Source of the DNA: Winogradskyella sp. UBA3174
GTDB taxonomy: Bacteria > Bacteroidota > Bacteroidia > Flavobacteriales > Flavobacteriaceae
Assembly: GCF_002364335.1 (NCBI RefSeq)
Contig: NZ_DEXW01000057.1
Location: forward strand, 1-64,000
DNA: 64,000 nucleotides
Reading direction: 5' to 3'
Part shown: positions 7,481 through 16,528 of the stretch, piece by piece
How positions within the stretch are numbered: the first letter of the stretch is position 1
Layout of the letters: each line of letters begins with the position of its first letter
Position numbers and translations under genes: made by a program
The notes under the pieces: generated by a model
The model's database searches: none
Seen by the model: only the letters and a program-made list of their open reading frames with translations
Told to the model about the DNA's origin: nothing

Positions 7481-8461
7481 ATGTCGTTAAAAAATGTAAG
7501 ATTAGAAGTCATGCAGCATCTCGAAAAAGATGTAGATGCTCTTATTCAAAAATACTTAATCCCTGTTGAAGATATTTGGCAACCTACAGATTTCTTACCA
7601 GACTCTACCAAAGAATCCTTTTACGAAGAGGTTAAAGAAATCAGAGAATTGTCTAAAGAATTACCTTATGATTTTTGGGTGGTTTTAGTTGGCGATATGA
7701 TTACAGAAGAGGCTTTACCAAGCTACGAGTCTTGGCTAATGGATGTTGAAGGTATAGACCAAATTGAGGGTAACGGTTGGTCTAGATGGATACGACAATG
7801 GACAGGTGAAGAAAACCGACACGGTGATGTGCTTAATAAATACTTGTACCTTTCTGGTCGTGTTAACATGAAAGAAATTGAAAGAACCACACAACATCTA
7901 ATCAGTGATGGTTTTGATATTGGTACAGACAGAGATCCTTATAAAAACTTTGTTTATACCAGTTTCCAAGAACTAGCAACTTATATTTCTCATAACAGAG
8001 TAGCTAAAATTGCTAAAGAAAAAGGAAACAAACAATTGGCTAAAATGTGTAAAATTATCTCAGGAGATGAGATGAGACACCACCATGCCTATTCTGAATT
8101 TGTAGAGCGTATTTTTACCGTAGACCCAAGTCAGATGATGATGGCTTTTCATGACATGATGAAACGAAAAATTGCTATGCCAGCACATTTTTTAAGGGAA
8201 TCTGGTGACGAAATTGGCAGTGCTTTCGAAGAATTTTCTAACACGGCACAACGCATTGGTGTTTATACAGCCAATGATTATGTAGATATTCTACAAAAAT
8301 TAATTGATCGTTGGGAAATCGGAAAAATCACTGGCCTTAATGAAGAAGCTGAAAAAGCACGCGATTATTTAATGAAATTACCTCCACGAATGTATCGTTT
8401 ATCTGAGCGTATTAAAATACCTGAAAATTCGTTTCAATTTAAATGGGTTGATCCTGCATAA
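7481..8461 (+). CDS. Acyl-ACP desaturase (soluble di-iron, FA_desaturase_2)
   Basis: A 326-residue soluble ferritin-like desaturase. The di-iron ligands are visible: Glu76/77 (TEEALPSY), the first ExxH at 111-114 (ENRH), Glu164 (SFQELATY) and the second ExxH at 197-200 (EMRH). Family members introduce a cis double bond into acyl-ACP using O2 and ferredoxin. Its position right after plsC suggests control of membrane fluidity by supplying unsaturated chains. The length and motif spacing match the plant-type and actinobacterial DesA family. Confidence 0.92.
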   Translation: MSLKNVRLEVMQHLEKDVDALIQKYLIPVEDIWQPTDFLPDSTKESFYEEVKEIRELSKELPYDFWVVLVGDMITEEALPSYESWLMDVEGIDQIEGNGWSRWIRQWTGEENRHGDVLNKYLYLSGRVNMKEIERTTQHLISDGFDIGTDRDPYKNFVYTSFQELATYISHNRVAKIAKEKGNKQLAKMCKIISGDEMRHHHAYSEFVERIFTVDPSQMMMAFHDMMKRKIAMPAHFLRESGDEIGSAFEEFSNTAQRIGVYTANDYVDILQKLIDRWEIGKITGLNEEAEKARDYLMKLPPRMYRLSERIKIPENSFQFKWVDPA

Positions 8462-8470
8462 TAGATTCGC

Positions 8471-9133
8471 ATGACCCTTTCCGACGCAAGGCTTATTGAA
8501 GCCACCATCAAATTCGTTAAAACGGAACTCAAACACGCAGAAGGTGGTCACGATTGGCTTCATGTTGAGCGTGTTTATAAAAATACTTTATTAATTGCAA
8601 AGCACGAAAAGGTTGATATCACAGTAGTTTCTTTAGCTGCATTACTGCATGATATTGCAGATCCCAAATTTAATAATGGTGACGAAACTATTGGTCCTAG
8701 AGTTGCAAGCGAATTCCTTTTAAAACATAATACAGATAGTGAGATTATAGAACATGTAACTCAGATAATTGAAAACATGTCTTTTAAAAACTCATTTGAA
8801 TTAAATCCATCTTTTACCTCTAAAGAAATGGAAGTGGTACAAGATGCTGACCGTTTAGATGCTATCGGTGCCATTGGTATTGCACGCTGTTTTAATTATG
8901 GCGGTTTTAAAGACAGGCCTCTTTACAATCCTAAAATTAAGCCAAAACTAAACATGACTAAAGCTGAATATAAGGCTGCTGAAGCTCCAACACTAAATCA
9001 TTTCTACGAAAAATTGTTGTTATTAAAAGACAAAATGAATACCAAAACAGGGCAGCGAATCGCCTTAGATAGACATAAATATATGGAAGGTTTTTTAAAA
9101 CAATTTTATGCTGAGTGCGAAGGAAATCGATAA
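8471..9133 (+). CDS. HD-domain phosphohydrolase
   Basis: A 220-residue HD-superfamily protein. Metal ligands are visible as His31 (DWLHVERV), the HD doublet His60-Asp61 (LLHDIAD) and a later Asp in VQDADRLDAIGAIG. The pattern GGHDWLHVERVYKN is typical of the YedJ-like subgroup of small HD hydrolases. Substrates for this subgroup are not settled, so only a phosphohydrolase activity is proposed. It follows the desaturase by 9 bp and is probably cotranscribed with it. The next 100 bp before the T9SS gene are AT-rich without an obvious terminator. Confidence 0.85.
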   Translation: MTLSDARLIEATIKFVKTELKHAEGGHDWLHVERVYKNTLLIAKHEKVDITVVSLAALLHDIADPKFNNGDETIGPRVASEFLLKHNTDSEIIEHVTQIIENMSFKNSFELNPSFTSKEMEVVQDADRLDAIGAIGIARCFNYGGFKDRPLYNPKIKPKLNMTKAEYKAAEAPTLNHFYEKLLLLKDKMNTKTGQRIALDRHKYMEGFLKQFYAECEGNR

Positions 9134-9234
9134 TATTTTCTACTTAAATAGTATAAAAAAGTGTTAATTACCGTTGTAATTGGCACTATGAATTGTTATT
9201 TTTATATTCAAAATCCTAATTTTATATTCAAAGA

Positions 9235-11865
9235 GTGTCAGATTTATTGAAATATACAATTTACACCATACTTTTTATTGTTAATTGCTTTACGTGCCTT
9301 TCTCAAAGCGAAACCAATATTTGGTATTTTGGACAAGCCGCTGGATTAGATTTTAACAGTGGTACACCAGAACCTATACTAAACGGACAACTAAATACTG
9401 GTGAAGGCTGTGCAAGTATATCTAATGCTAACGGTGACTTATTATTTTATACAGATGGTGTTACTGTGTATAATAAAAACCATCAGATAATGCCCAATGG
9501 TAATGAGCTAAACGGAGATTTTTCGAGTACCCATTCTGCAATTATTATACCCAAACCTAATACATCTCAGATCTATTATATTTTCACTTCGGATGATGTC
9601 GGTGAAGAAAATGGACTACAATATTCTGAAGTAGATATGTCATTAGATTCAGGGCTCGGAGACATTACGGATAATAAAAACATACCTCTTTATACACCTA
9701 TTACCGAAAAATTAACAGCAGTAAAGCATGCCACATTAAATGAATATTGGGTTGTTAGTCATAAGTATGGAAGTGATGAATTTTTAACATACAGAGTTTC
9801 ACAAGATGGGGTAGACTTAAATCCTGTAATTAGTGCTGTTGGAAGTTTCGTTAATATTACTTCTGAAGGATTAAATACTACTGGGCAAATAAAAATTTCG
9901 CCAGACGGCACAAAACTAGCTGTAGGCAGAACTAATTCTCGTGACACACAACTATTTGACTTTAATGCCTCTACCGGCCAAATAACAAATGCAGTTACAC
10001 TATCATCATCACTTTTTCCATACGGTATAGAATTTTCACCCAATAGTCAATTTTTATATGTTAATGCAGGGTTTCTATACCAATACGATCTTTCTAGCGG
10101 TATACCTTCTAACATTATTAACTCACAACTTGAAATTACAGCACCATCTACTGGTCTTGGGGCATTACAACTCGCATCAAACGGAAAAATTTATTTAGCT
10201 GAATGGAATAGTCTTTATTTGCACGTCATTAACGAACCCAACAATTTAGGGATAGACTGTGATTACCAGCAACAATCTTTATACTTAGGAGGTAGATTTT
10301 CTAAGTTAGGCTTACCACCATTTATTCAATCTTTTTTTCTAGTTGGTTTTCAAGCAGAAAATTTATGTGAAGATATTGCAACTCAATTTACCACAAATTT
10401 GGTCCAACCATTTGATAGTGTTATTTGGGACTTTGGTGACGGTAATACATCTACAGAAGAAAACCCTTCTTATACATTTGGTAATCCAGGTAATTATGAA
10501 GTCTCGTTAACTGTAACATCAGGCCCAGATAATTACGTAGAAATAAAAACTGTAACAATATATGAGCAACCAACAGTTGCTCCTATTGTTGAGTTAAGAC
10601 AGTGTGACGATGACCTAGATGGCTTTAGTTTTTTTAATCTTAATGAAGTTATCTCAGAGATTACAAGTAATGCAATAACAGAAACTATTACGTTCTATGA
10701 ATCGGAACTCGATGCTCAAAATGGTAACAATCCTATTTTTAATACTACAGATTATCTTAATGAAAGTGAAAGTTCAGATATGGTCTGGGCAAGAGTAGAG
10801 AATTCTAATGGCTGTTTTGAAACTTCTCAAATTAATTTAGAAGTTTCAACAACGCAACTGCCAAATACATTTGAAAGCGTATTTTATCAGTGTGATAACG
10901 GAACAGATGGCACAGATGGTATTGCTACGTTTAACTTTAGTTCTGTTGTTACAGAAATACAAGCGTTATTCCCTATTGGACAACAATTAATTATAAATTT
11001 CTATAGTAACGAAGTAGATGCACTCTCTGAAATTAATCCAATCCTTGATATTTCTAACTACGAGAACACAGATTCCCCAAATACCCAAAGTATATATGTT
11101 AGAGTTGATAGCCCAGGAAACAATGATTGCTTAGGCTTAGGTCCCTACATTACACTAAATGTTGAGCCTTTACCACAAATTAATTTAATGCCAGATGAAA
11201 TAACTATTTGTAGAGGAGGTTCGGTTGAGCTTATTGCAGACGAAGGCTTTGATTCTTACAATTGGTCTACAGGTGAAACAACCAGAGTAATTACAGCAGA
11301 AGAGACTGGTCAGTATACAGTTACTATTTCAAATATTTATAGTAATGGTTTAACTTGTAGCACAGATAAGACTATAACTGTAATAGAATCTGATATTGCT
11401 ATCATCACAGAAATTGAAACGGTAGATTGGACCCAAAGTAATAATGTTATTTCTGTTTTTGTTGAAGGTATTGGCGATTATGAATATTCTTTAGATGGCT
11501 TTAATTACCAAGATAGTAATGTGTTTTCTAATCTAAACATTGATGAATATACTGTTTATATTAGGGACAAAAATGGCTGCGGAGTTGTAAACGAGGATGT
11601 ATATTTAATTTATTACCCTAGATATTTTACACCCAATGGTGATGGTAACAACGAAGTGTGGCAGATGGTTAACTCAGCTAGAGAACCACTAAACAAGCTT
11701 TATATTTATGATCGTTATGGTAAACTAATTACTCAATTAAGACCTAATGATTTTGGATGGGATGGCACTTATAATGGGAATAAAATGCCAACTAGTGGTT
11801 ATTGGTTTGTCTTAAAGCGACAAAACGGTAAAACGTACACAGGTCATTTTACTTTGAAACGGTAA
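9235..11865 (+). CDS. Large secreted PKD-domain protein with T9SS type B sorting domain
   Basis: An 876-residue secreted protein. The frame opens with GTG at 9235; TTG at 9247 would give a cleaner signal peptide (KYTIYTILFIVNCFTCLSQ), so the exact start is uncertain. Residues about 25-370 hold beta-propeller-like repeats (NIWYFGQAAGLDFNSG, KISPDGTKLAVGR, ASNGKIYLAEW). A PKD domain follows near 385-445 (WDFGDGNTSTEENPSYTF), then repeated Ig-like modules with conserved Cys. The last ~85 residues are the gliding-motility-associated C-terminal domain (YFTPNGDGNNEVW, IYDRYGKLI, GYWFVLKRQNG), a type B signal for export by the type IX secretion system. I expect a cell-surface or adhesin-like role; no enzymatic motif was seen. 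Confidence 0.88.
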   Translation: MSDLLKYTIYTILFIVNCFTCLSQSETNIWYFGQAAGLDFNSGTPEPILNGQLNTGEGCASISNANGDLLFYTDGVTVYNKNHQIMPNGNELNGDFSSTHSAIIIPKPNTSQIYYIFTSDDVGEENGLQYSEVDMSLDSGLGDITDNKNIPLYTPITEKLTAVKHATLNEYWVVSHKYGSDEFLTYRVSQDGVDLNPVISAVGSFVNITSEGLNTTGQIKISPDGTKLAVGRTNSRDTQLFDFNASTGQITNAVTLSSSLFPYGIEFSPNSQFLYVNAGFLYQYDLSSGIPSNIINSQLEITAPSTGLGALQLASNGKIYLAEWNSLYLHVINEPNNLGIDCDYQQQSLYLGGRFSKLGLPPFIQSFFLVGFQAENLCEDIATQFTTNLVQPFDSVIWDFGDGNTSTEENPSYTFGNPGNYEVSLTVTSGPDNYVEIKTVTIYEQPTVAPIVELRQCDDDLDGFSFFNLNEVISEITSNAITETITFYESELDAQNGNNPIFNTTDYLNESESSDMVWARVENSNGCFETSQINLEVSTTQLPNTFESVFYQCDNGTDGTDGIATFNFSSVVTEIQALFPIGQQLIINFYSNEVDALSEINPILDISNYENTDSPNTQSIYVRVDSPGNNDCLGLGPYITLNVEPLPQINLMPDEITICRGGSVELIADEGFDSYNWSTGETTRVITAEETGQYTVTISNIYSNGLTCSTDKTITVIESDIAIITEIETVDWTQSNNVISVFVEGIGDYEYSLDGFNYQDSNVFSNLNIDEYTVYIRDKNGCGVVNEDVYLIYYPRYFTPNGDGNNEVWQMVNSAREPLNKLYIYDRYGKLITQLRPNDFGWDGTYNGNKMPTSGYWFVLKRQNGKTYTGHFTLKR

Positions 11866-11866
11866 A

Positions 11867-12040
11867 TTAATTCTCTTTAGCCACTTCTAAAGCAGTCAAC
11901 TTGTATTCAATTATTGCCATTTCTTCTCCATAATGAATAATTTCATCTGCTGTTAAATCGGTTTTACTATTTACAATTTCTAAAATTTCTTTTCCTTGTT
12001 TCGTGTAATAATCTATTGCGACTTCAATTTTATCTGCCAT
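11867..12040 (-). CDS. Small conserved-looking hypothetical protein
   Basis: A 57-residue acidic protein starting MADKIEVAIDYYTK. I use the ATG with complement at 12038-12040 rather than a TTG nine bases upstream. It is mostly helical in appearance (KQGKEILEIVNSKTDLTADEIIHYGEEMAIIEYKLTALE) with no signal peptide or membrane segment. It lies 15 bp downstream of an AraC-family gene on the same strand, so it is likely cotranscribed. It converges tail-to-tail with the T9SS type B gene, 1 bp apart. I do not recognise the family. Confidence 0.6.
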   Translation of the reverse strand: MADKIEVAIDYYTKQGKEILEIVNSKTDLTADEIIHYGEEMAIIEYKLTALEVAKEN

Positions 12041-12055
12041 AATTATCAAAATTTA

Positions 12056-12934
12056 TTATTGAACGATTAGCTTTAATTCACCTCTATATTTTGAAGCACT
12101 TTTACCTGTAAATTCTTTAAACAATTTATTGAAATGCGAAAAATTATTAAACCCGCACTCAAAACTAATATTCGTAATACTCATTTGGCTTTCAGATAAA
12201 AGTTTGGTAGCATGTACCACACGATATTCATTAACCAATTTTGTGAATGTTTTACCTGTTACTTTTTTAAAATAACGACAAAACGCAGGAACAGTCATAC
12301 TGACTTTATCAGCAATCTCATCTAAACTTATGTGACTTTGAAAATTTTCATTTATATGTTTAAAAATCACATCTACTTTGGTGCTGTCTTGTGGCTCGGT
12401 TTCAAATGCAAAACCATCAGCATTTAAAATAGTATAATCCTCTGCTTTAGCTAAGCCGTGTAAAATTTCTAATAGTACGAGTATCTGTTTAAAGCCTTCT
12501 TTTTCTGGTAGTTTCTCAACCTTCCTTCCTATTTTAGATTTTGTCTTTACACCAAATAATATACCGCTCTTTGCGCGTTCAAATAAGCTATTAATACCTT
12601 CCATTTCTGGAACACTAAAAAAATGATTCCCTAAAAACTCTGGTCTAAACTGTACAATAGTCTCAGAGCCATTAATTGTAAGTCGATCTATAAAGCCATT
12701 ATGTGGTAAGTTAGCGCCTAGAAGTAATAATTGACTATTATTAAAGTAAGACAAGTGATTACCAATGTGCCGCTTCCCTTTTCCTTTATTTACATAAACC
12801 AATTCAATTTCGGGATGAAAGTGCCAAAATGGCTTTATCTCACCTTGATAAGCATCTATATTATGCTTCCTAACTAAGATGGAACTCCCAAATTCTGGAT
12901 TTATCTTTTCTAAAGTAGGTTTTCTTGTTTTCAT
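12056..12934 (-). CDS. AraC-family transcriptional regulator with cupin sensor domain
   Basis: A 292-residue regulator. The N-terminal half is cupin-like (FWHFHPEIELVYVNKGKGKRHIGNH), expected to sense a small ligand. The C-terminal ~100 residues hold two helix-turn-helix units: DEIADKVSMTVPAFCRYFKKVTGKTF and ISFECGFNNFSHFNKLFKEFTGKSASKYR. The architecture is that of AraC activators of sugar or secondary-metabolite genes. No obvious target operon lies beside it: only a 57-residue gene downstream and a long gene-poor region upstream. An inverted repeat 60-90 bp upstream might be its own operator. Confidence 0.9.
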   Translation of the reverse strand: MKTRKPTLEKINPEFGSSILVRKHNIDAYQGEIKPFWHFHPEIELVYVNKGKGKRHIGNHLSYFNNSQLLLLGANLPHNGFIDRLTINGSETIVQFRPEFLGNHFFSVPEMEGINSLFERAKSGILFGVKTKSKIGRKVEKLPEKEGFKQILVLLEILHGLAKAEDYTILNADGFAFETEPQDSTKVDVIFKHINENFQSHISLDEIADKVSMTVPAFCRYFKKVTGKTFTKLVNEYRVVHATKLLSESQMSITNISFECGFNNFSHFNKLFKEFTGKSASKYRGELKLIVQ

Positions 12935-12995
12935 AATAACGTGACTATTACAAAGTTAATAGTAATCTAAGTTTAATTCTATATGTAATTACCAA

Positions 12996-13026
12996 AAATA
13001 TATTCTATTTTAACCTGAATATATTT
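12996..13026. promoter_or_regulatory. 10-bp perfect inverted repeat upstream of the AraC gene
   Basis: AAATATATTC (12996-13005) and GAATATATTT (13017-13026) are exact reverse complements separated by 11 bases. It lies 62 bp before the AraC start. The sequence is AT-rich, so chance is possible; a dimer-binding operator is the alternative. Confidence 0.3.
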
Positions 13027-13332
13027 ATTATACTTATATGTAAGTTAATTTAGTATATAAATATGTAAATATCGTTGTTTTATAAACTATAAAGCTATTA
13101 TAGATTTGTAGTATTAAATTATTTAATAGTTGAAGTGAGATACTAATTAAATTTTAGCTAAAAATAAAAATAGTGTTAATCTAATCTGAAACCATGAAAG
13201 GTAAATTGGTTTATGAATAGATTATATATGCTCAAAAACGCTTCTAGATAATTGTAGAGCTATTAGTTAGATACAATATCAAAGTGTTTATCGAAAATTC
13301 AGGTTGTTGTTTATATATTAGTTTTATTTGCG

Positions 13333-13364
13333 AAAAAAGTGGGTTTAGAGAGCCCACTTTTTTT
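13333..13364 (+). terminator. Strong orphan hairpin terminator
   Basis: AAAAAAGTGGG (13333-13343) pairs perfectly with CCCACTTTTTT (13353-13363) around a 9-base loop, and a further T follows. The U-run and G/C core are typical of a rho-independent terminator on the plus strand; the A-run lets it act on the minus strand too. No annotated plus-strand gene ends just before it. Confidence 0.75.
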
Positions 13365-13417
13365 ATCTAAAAATTAAATCATAATATGTTCTTAGCAATT
13401 AATAATAAACTAAGTTT

Positions 13418-13537
13418 ATGTGGAAAATATATAAATTACAATTAATACTTATGAGTCCATTAGTGTTATTAGGCTTCATGTTTTTGATACCTTTTTATTA
13501 TATCTATAAATTTGTAGATAAATTCTGTTTTGAATAA
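13418..13537 (+). CDS. Possible 39-residue single-span membrane protein
   Basis: ATG at 13418 opens a 39-codon frame, MWKIYKLQLILMSPLVLLG... ending FVDKFCFE. Residues about 8-30 form a continuous hydrophobic segment followed by a short charged tail. The predicted single span and clean start and stop are consistent with a small membrane protein, but no ribosome-binding site stands out and frames of this size arise by chance in AT-rich DNA. It lies between an orphan terminator and the convergent enoyl-CoA hydratase gene. Confidence 0.3.
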   Translation: MWKIYKLQLILMSPLVLLGFMFLIPFYYIYKFVDKFCFE

Positions 13538-13574
13538 AATGTATTAATCTAGCTTAACGCGATTAACAGCGAAA

Positions 13575-14357
13575 TTATTTTCCAGGAAAATCAGCCTTAC
13601 GTTTCTCTAAAAATGCAGTTGTGCCTTCTGTAAAATCCTCAGTACCAAAGCATTTTCCAAATTGCTTAATTTCTACTTTGTAGCCATCTTTTCCATCTTT
13701 ATAATTAGCATTAATTGCTTTTATAGCTTTACCTATGGCTACTGAAGAATTTCGCATAATCTTACCTGCTATTTTTTCACAAAGTGGTAATAATTCATCT
13801 TGTTCAACTACGTGATTTACTAAGCCATAATTTAAAGCTTGGTTCGCATCTATCATACCTGCAGTCATAACCATTTCCATAGCTCTACCTTTACCAACTA
13901 ACTGCGGCAAACGTTGCGTGCCACCATAACCAGGAATCACTCCTAATGATGTTTCTGGCAATCCCATTTTAGCATTACTACTTGCTACTCTAAAGTGACA
14001 AGCCATTGCCAACTCTAAACCTCCACCAAGTGCAAAACCATTTACTGCTGCAATTACTGGTGTACTTAAATTCTCAATAAAATCGAATAATAAAGTTTGC
14101 CCTTGTGCCGCTAGTTTACCTCCTTCGTCTACACTAAAATCTGCAAATTCACTAATATCTGCACCAGCAACAAAAGCTTTTTCACCACTACCTGTGATAA
14201 TAATAACCTTTGTTTTATCGTCTTCATTAGCATCCTTAAAAGCATTGTGTAATTCTTGAATAGTGTCTTTGTTAAGAGCGTTTAATTTATTGGGTCTATT
14301 AATTAAAATTTTAGTAATCCCGTTTGTAGTTTCTGATACTATGTTTTCGTAGTTCAT
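13575..14357 (-). CDS. Enoyl-CoA hydratase/isomerase (crotonase family)
   Basis: A 260-residue crotonase-fold enzyme. The oxyanion-hole motifs are visible (GEKAFVAGADISEF and GFALGGGLELAMACHFR), and both catalytic glutamates of true hydratases appear present, in GGGLELA and GLPETSLGVIPGYGGTQRL. It should hydrate 2-trans-enoyl-CoA in fatty-acid or amino-acid breakdown. The C-terminus (EGTTAFLEKRKADFPGK) is the usual one for short-chain hydratases. It lies downstream of a histidine kinase on the same strand, with a 94-bp gap holding repeat-like hairpins, so cotranscription is uncertain. Confidence 0.92.
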   Translation of the reverse strand: MNYENIVSETTNGITKILINRPNKLNALNKDTIQELHNAFKDANEDDKTKVIIITGSGEKAFVAGADISEFADFSVDEGGKLAAQGQTLLFDFIENLSTPVIAAVNGFALGGGLELAMACHFRVASSNAKMGLPETSLGVIPGYGGTQRLPQLVGKGRAMEMVMTAGMIDANQALNYGLVNHVVEQDELLPLCEKIAGKIMRNSSVAIGKAIKAINANYKDGKDGYKVEIKQFGKCFGTEDFTEGTTAFLEKRKADFPGK

Positions 14358-14374
14358 TGAAAATGTGTTTTCAT

Positions 14375-14446
14375 CCTGAAATGATTTCAGGAACTTATAA
14401 TAATTCGATTTTAAAAAGATTCTGAAATAAGTTCAGAATAACAACG
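14375..14446. repeat. Pair of short inverted repeats between kinase and hydratase genes
   Basis: CCTGAAATGATTTCAGG is a perfect 7-bp inverted repeat with a 3-base loop (about 14377-14394). It is followed by AGATTCTGAAATAAGTTCAG, an imperfect inverted repeat. The second resembles a sequence at 2871-2890. They look like REP-type dispersed palindromes. Confidence 0.4.
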
Positions 14447-14451
14447 TCTAT

Positions 14452-15906
14452 TTACTCCTTCGGAAAAGATACAGTAAATGTAGTTCCCACTCCTAGCTGA
14501 GATGTAAAGGTAATACTTCCGTTATAAGTTTCTACAATGTTTTTTACCATAGCCAAACCTAATCCCATTCCGCTTGTTTTGGTGGTAAACTTAGGTTCAA
14601 AAATTTTAGATTTTGTATCATCAGAAATCCCACTTCCGTTGTCTTCAACTGTTATTTTAACACTATCGTTATCTAAAAATACTTTTGTAATAATCTTTGG
14701 GTCTAATTTACCTTTAGGCATCGCCTGAATTCCGTTTTTAACTAAATTTGTAACCACTCTAATTAACTGCGTTCGATCAAATTTGGCAATAACCTCTTCT
14801 GGTTCTGCCTCAAACGTAATGTAATGTTCATTGAAGATGTCTAGCGCTAACTTTACGATATGCACCACGTTTAATACCTCTTTCTTTTGGGCTGGCATTT
14901 TAGCAAAATTAGAAAATGCAGAAGCTATAGAACTCATAGTATCTATTTGCTCTATCAATGTATTACTGTATTCATCAACTTTTTGATGAATATTCTCATC
15001 TTCAGGATTAAATTTACGCTGAAAACTCTGAACACTTAAACGCATCGGAGTTAACGGGTTTTTAATCTCGTGTGCTACTTGCTTTGCCATTTCTCTCCAA
15101 GCCTGTTCGCGTTCACTTGTAGCTAATTTTACAGCACTATCTTCTAATTCATCAATCATACTGTTGTAAGAATTCACAAGCGTTTCTATTTCGTCACTAG
15201 AAGATTCTATTTCAATTTTCTTATTACGTTTTTCAAGTCGAATTTCGTTCATCTTATCACTTATGTTTTTAAGTGATCTTGTTATATATTTTGAGATAAA
15301 ATAAGCAAAACCAATCGCCACTAAAATCATGACTAAATACGCATAGCCTAACCGCAATAAAAACTCTTTTAACTCTCTATTTAAAAAATCATCATTCTCT
15401 AAATAGGGTAAATTTAAAATGGCTAAATTTTTAAACTTCTCATCTGTTATGTATGTGTAAGATGACTGAAATGTTTGTCCGTTTTCTTCATTTTTAACCA
15501 CATAACGGTGTTCAACTGTATTAGATAATACATTTAATACTTCAGCGTCTAAACAAATTTCGGTTGAGTCCCTTTGAATAGATCTTTTAGAGCTTTTTAG
15601 AAGCTGTCCATCTAAATCATAGAGGTTAATCTGCAAATTATGAATCGCATCTATATCAAATATCTCTTTTTTAAAGATTAGTGGAATATTTTTTGTGGTT
15701 ACTGGGTAAGTCGTCTCTCGAATAACAAAATTGATGCTTTTTCGAATGGCTTTTTCTTTTCGTTCTAAACGCTCTCTGTGGTAATCCTTTGCCTCTTCGT
15801 TGTACTGATAAATCGTAACCGCTGCAATTAAAACAGAAGCCAGTAATACTAAAAGTATCATGGCTACAAATATTCTTGCTCTTAAGGAGAGTCGTTTAAT
15901 TTTCAT
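14452..15906 (-). CDS. Membrane sensor histidine kinase (NtrY-like)
   Basis: A 484-residue kinase. Transmembrane segments are at about 13-35 and 187-206, enclosing a ~150-residue extracytoplasmic sensor. A HAMP linker follows (SKYITRSLKNISDKMNEIRLEKRN), then HisKA with the phospho-acceptor His279 (AKQVAHEIKNPLTPM). The HATPase domain shows the N box (RVVTNLVKNGIQAM), the G1 box (DNGSGIS) and the G2 box (TSGMGLGLAMVKNIV). The REMAKQVAHEIKNPLTPMRLSVQ form is characteristic of NtrY-type kinases. No response-regulator gene lies nearby, so its partner is encoded elsewhere. The signal is unknown. Confidence 0.92.
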   Translation of the reverse strand: MKIKRLSLRARIFVAMILLVLLASVLIAAVTIYQYNEEAKDYHRERLERKEKAIRKSINFVIRETTYPVTTKNIPLIFKKEIFDIDAIHNLQINLYDLDGQLLKSSKRSIQRDSTEICLDAEVLNVLSNTVEHRYVVKNEENGQTFQSSYTYITDEKFKNLAILNLPYLENDDFLNRELKEFLLRLGYAYLVMILVAIGFAYFISKYITRSLKNISDKMNEIRLEKRNKKIEIESSSDEIETLVNSYNSMIDELEDSAVKLATSEREQAWREMAKQVAHEIKNPLTPMRLSVQSFQRKFNPEDENIHQKVDEYSNTLIEQIDTMSSIASAFSNFAKMPAQKKEVLNVVHIVKLALDIFNEHYITFEAEPEEVIAKFDRTQLIRVVTNLVKNGIQAMPKGKLDPKIITKVFLDNDSVKITVEDNGSGISDDTKSKIFEPKFTTKTSGMGLGLAMVKNIVETYNGSITFTSQLGVGTTFTVSFPKE

Positions 15907-15979
15907 TGAAATACCCGAGAAAACAGGTGTCTTTTAATTCTGTATAATACTTTTTTAAATATAACAATAATCAAGCCAA

Positions 15980-16528
15980 TTAGGCTTCCGGGTTTTTAGA
16001 GCGAATATTTTTATACAATTTGAAACCTAACATAATTAGAACCCCTAAAACAATAATACCAATAACTCCAAAAATCCAATTAATAGCGCTCTTCACTATT
16101 ACTAAAAACACCACTGCAAATAAAATAAAAGTAGCACCTTCATTCCAGAGACGCATAAAGTTAGAGGTCTTTCTAACATCGTCAATTTGCAATTGTTTAT
16201 AATACTGATGTGTTTTTAAATGATATAAAATTAATAATACAACAAAGCCTAGCTTTACTTGCATCCAAGGTAGCTCCAATAAAAACGGATGCAAAACAAG
16301 TAACCAAATAGCAAATAAAGTCGCTAAAATTGCCGAGGGCCAGGTAATGATATTCCATAAGCGCATCGTCATCAACTTCAATTGTTTCCCTAAAATTTCT
16401 TTTTCTGGAGACGGTTTGTGAAAAGCTTCAATTTGATACACAAATAATCTCGGGATATAAAATAAGCCAGCAAACCACGTCACTATAAAAATGAGGTGTA
16501 AGGCTTTTATGTAGTTGTAGTATTCCAT
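15980..16528 (-). CDS. hemJ: HemJ-like protoporphyrinogen oxidase (CopD/UPF0093 family)
   Basis: A 182-residue protein with four or five transmembrane helices. The N-terminus YIKALHLIFIVTWFAGLFYIPRLFVYQ carries the conserved His and the W-x-x-G-x-x-Y-x-P-R pattern of HemJ/UPF0093. HemJ oxidises protoporphyrinogen IX to protoporphyrin IX. Such proteins are often labelled CopD in Bacteroidota, but the window also encodes HemA, HemCD, HemE, HemF, HemB and HemH, and no HemG/HemY was seen, so the heme role is the better inference. Its ATG overlaps the stop of the BNR-repeat gene by one base, implying coupled translation in a minus-strand operon that starts at hemH. Confidence 0.75.
   Translation of the reverse strand: MEYYNYIKALHLIFIVTWFAGLFYIPRLFVYQIEAFHKPSPEKEILGKQLKLMTMRLWNIITWPSAILATLFAIWLLVLHPFLLELPWMQVKLGFVVLLILYHLKTHQYYKQLQIDDVRKTSNFMRLWNEGATFILFAVVFLVIVKSAINWIFGVIGIIVLGVLIMLGFKLYKNIRSKNPEA

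Larger units (their letters stand above)
12935..13417. other. Gene-poor AT-rich region upstream of the AraC gene
   Basis: No convincing gene was found here. It holds an inverted repeat (12996-13026) close to the AraC start and a strong hairpin terminator (13333-13364). The terminator has no annotated gene before it on the plus strand, so an untranslated RNA or a very short ORF between about 13100 and 13330 is possible. The longest plus-strand ORF noticed there, at 13195, is only eight codons. Confidence 0.4.
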
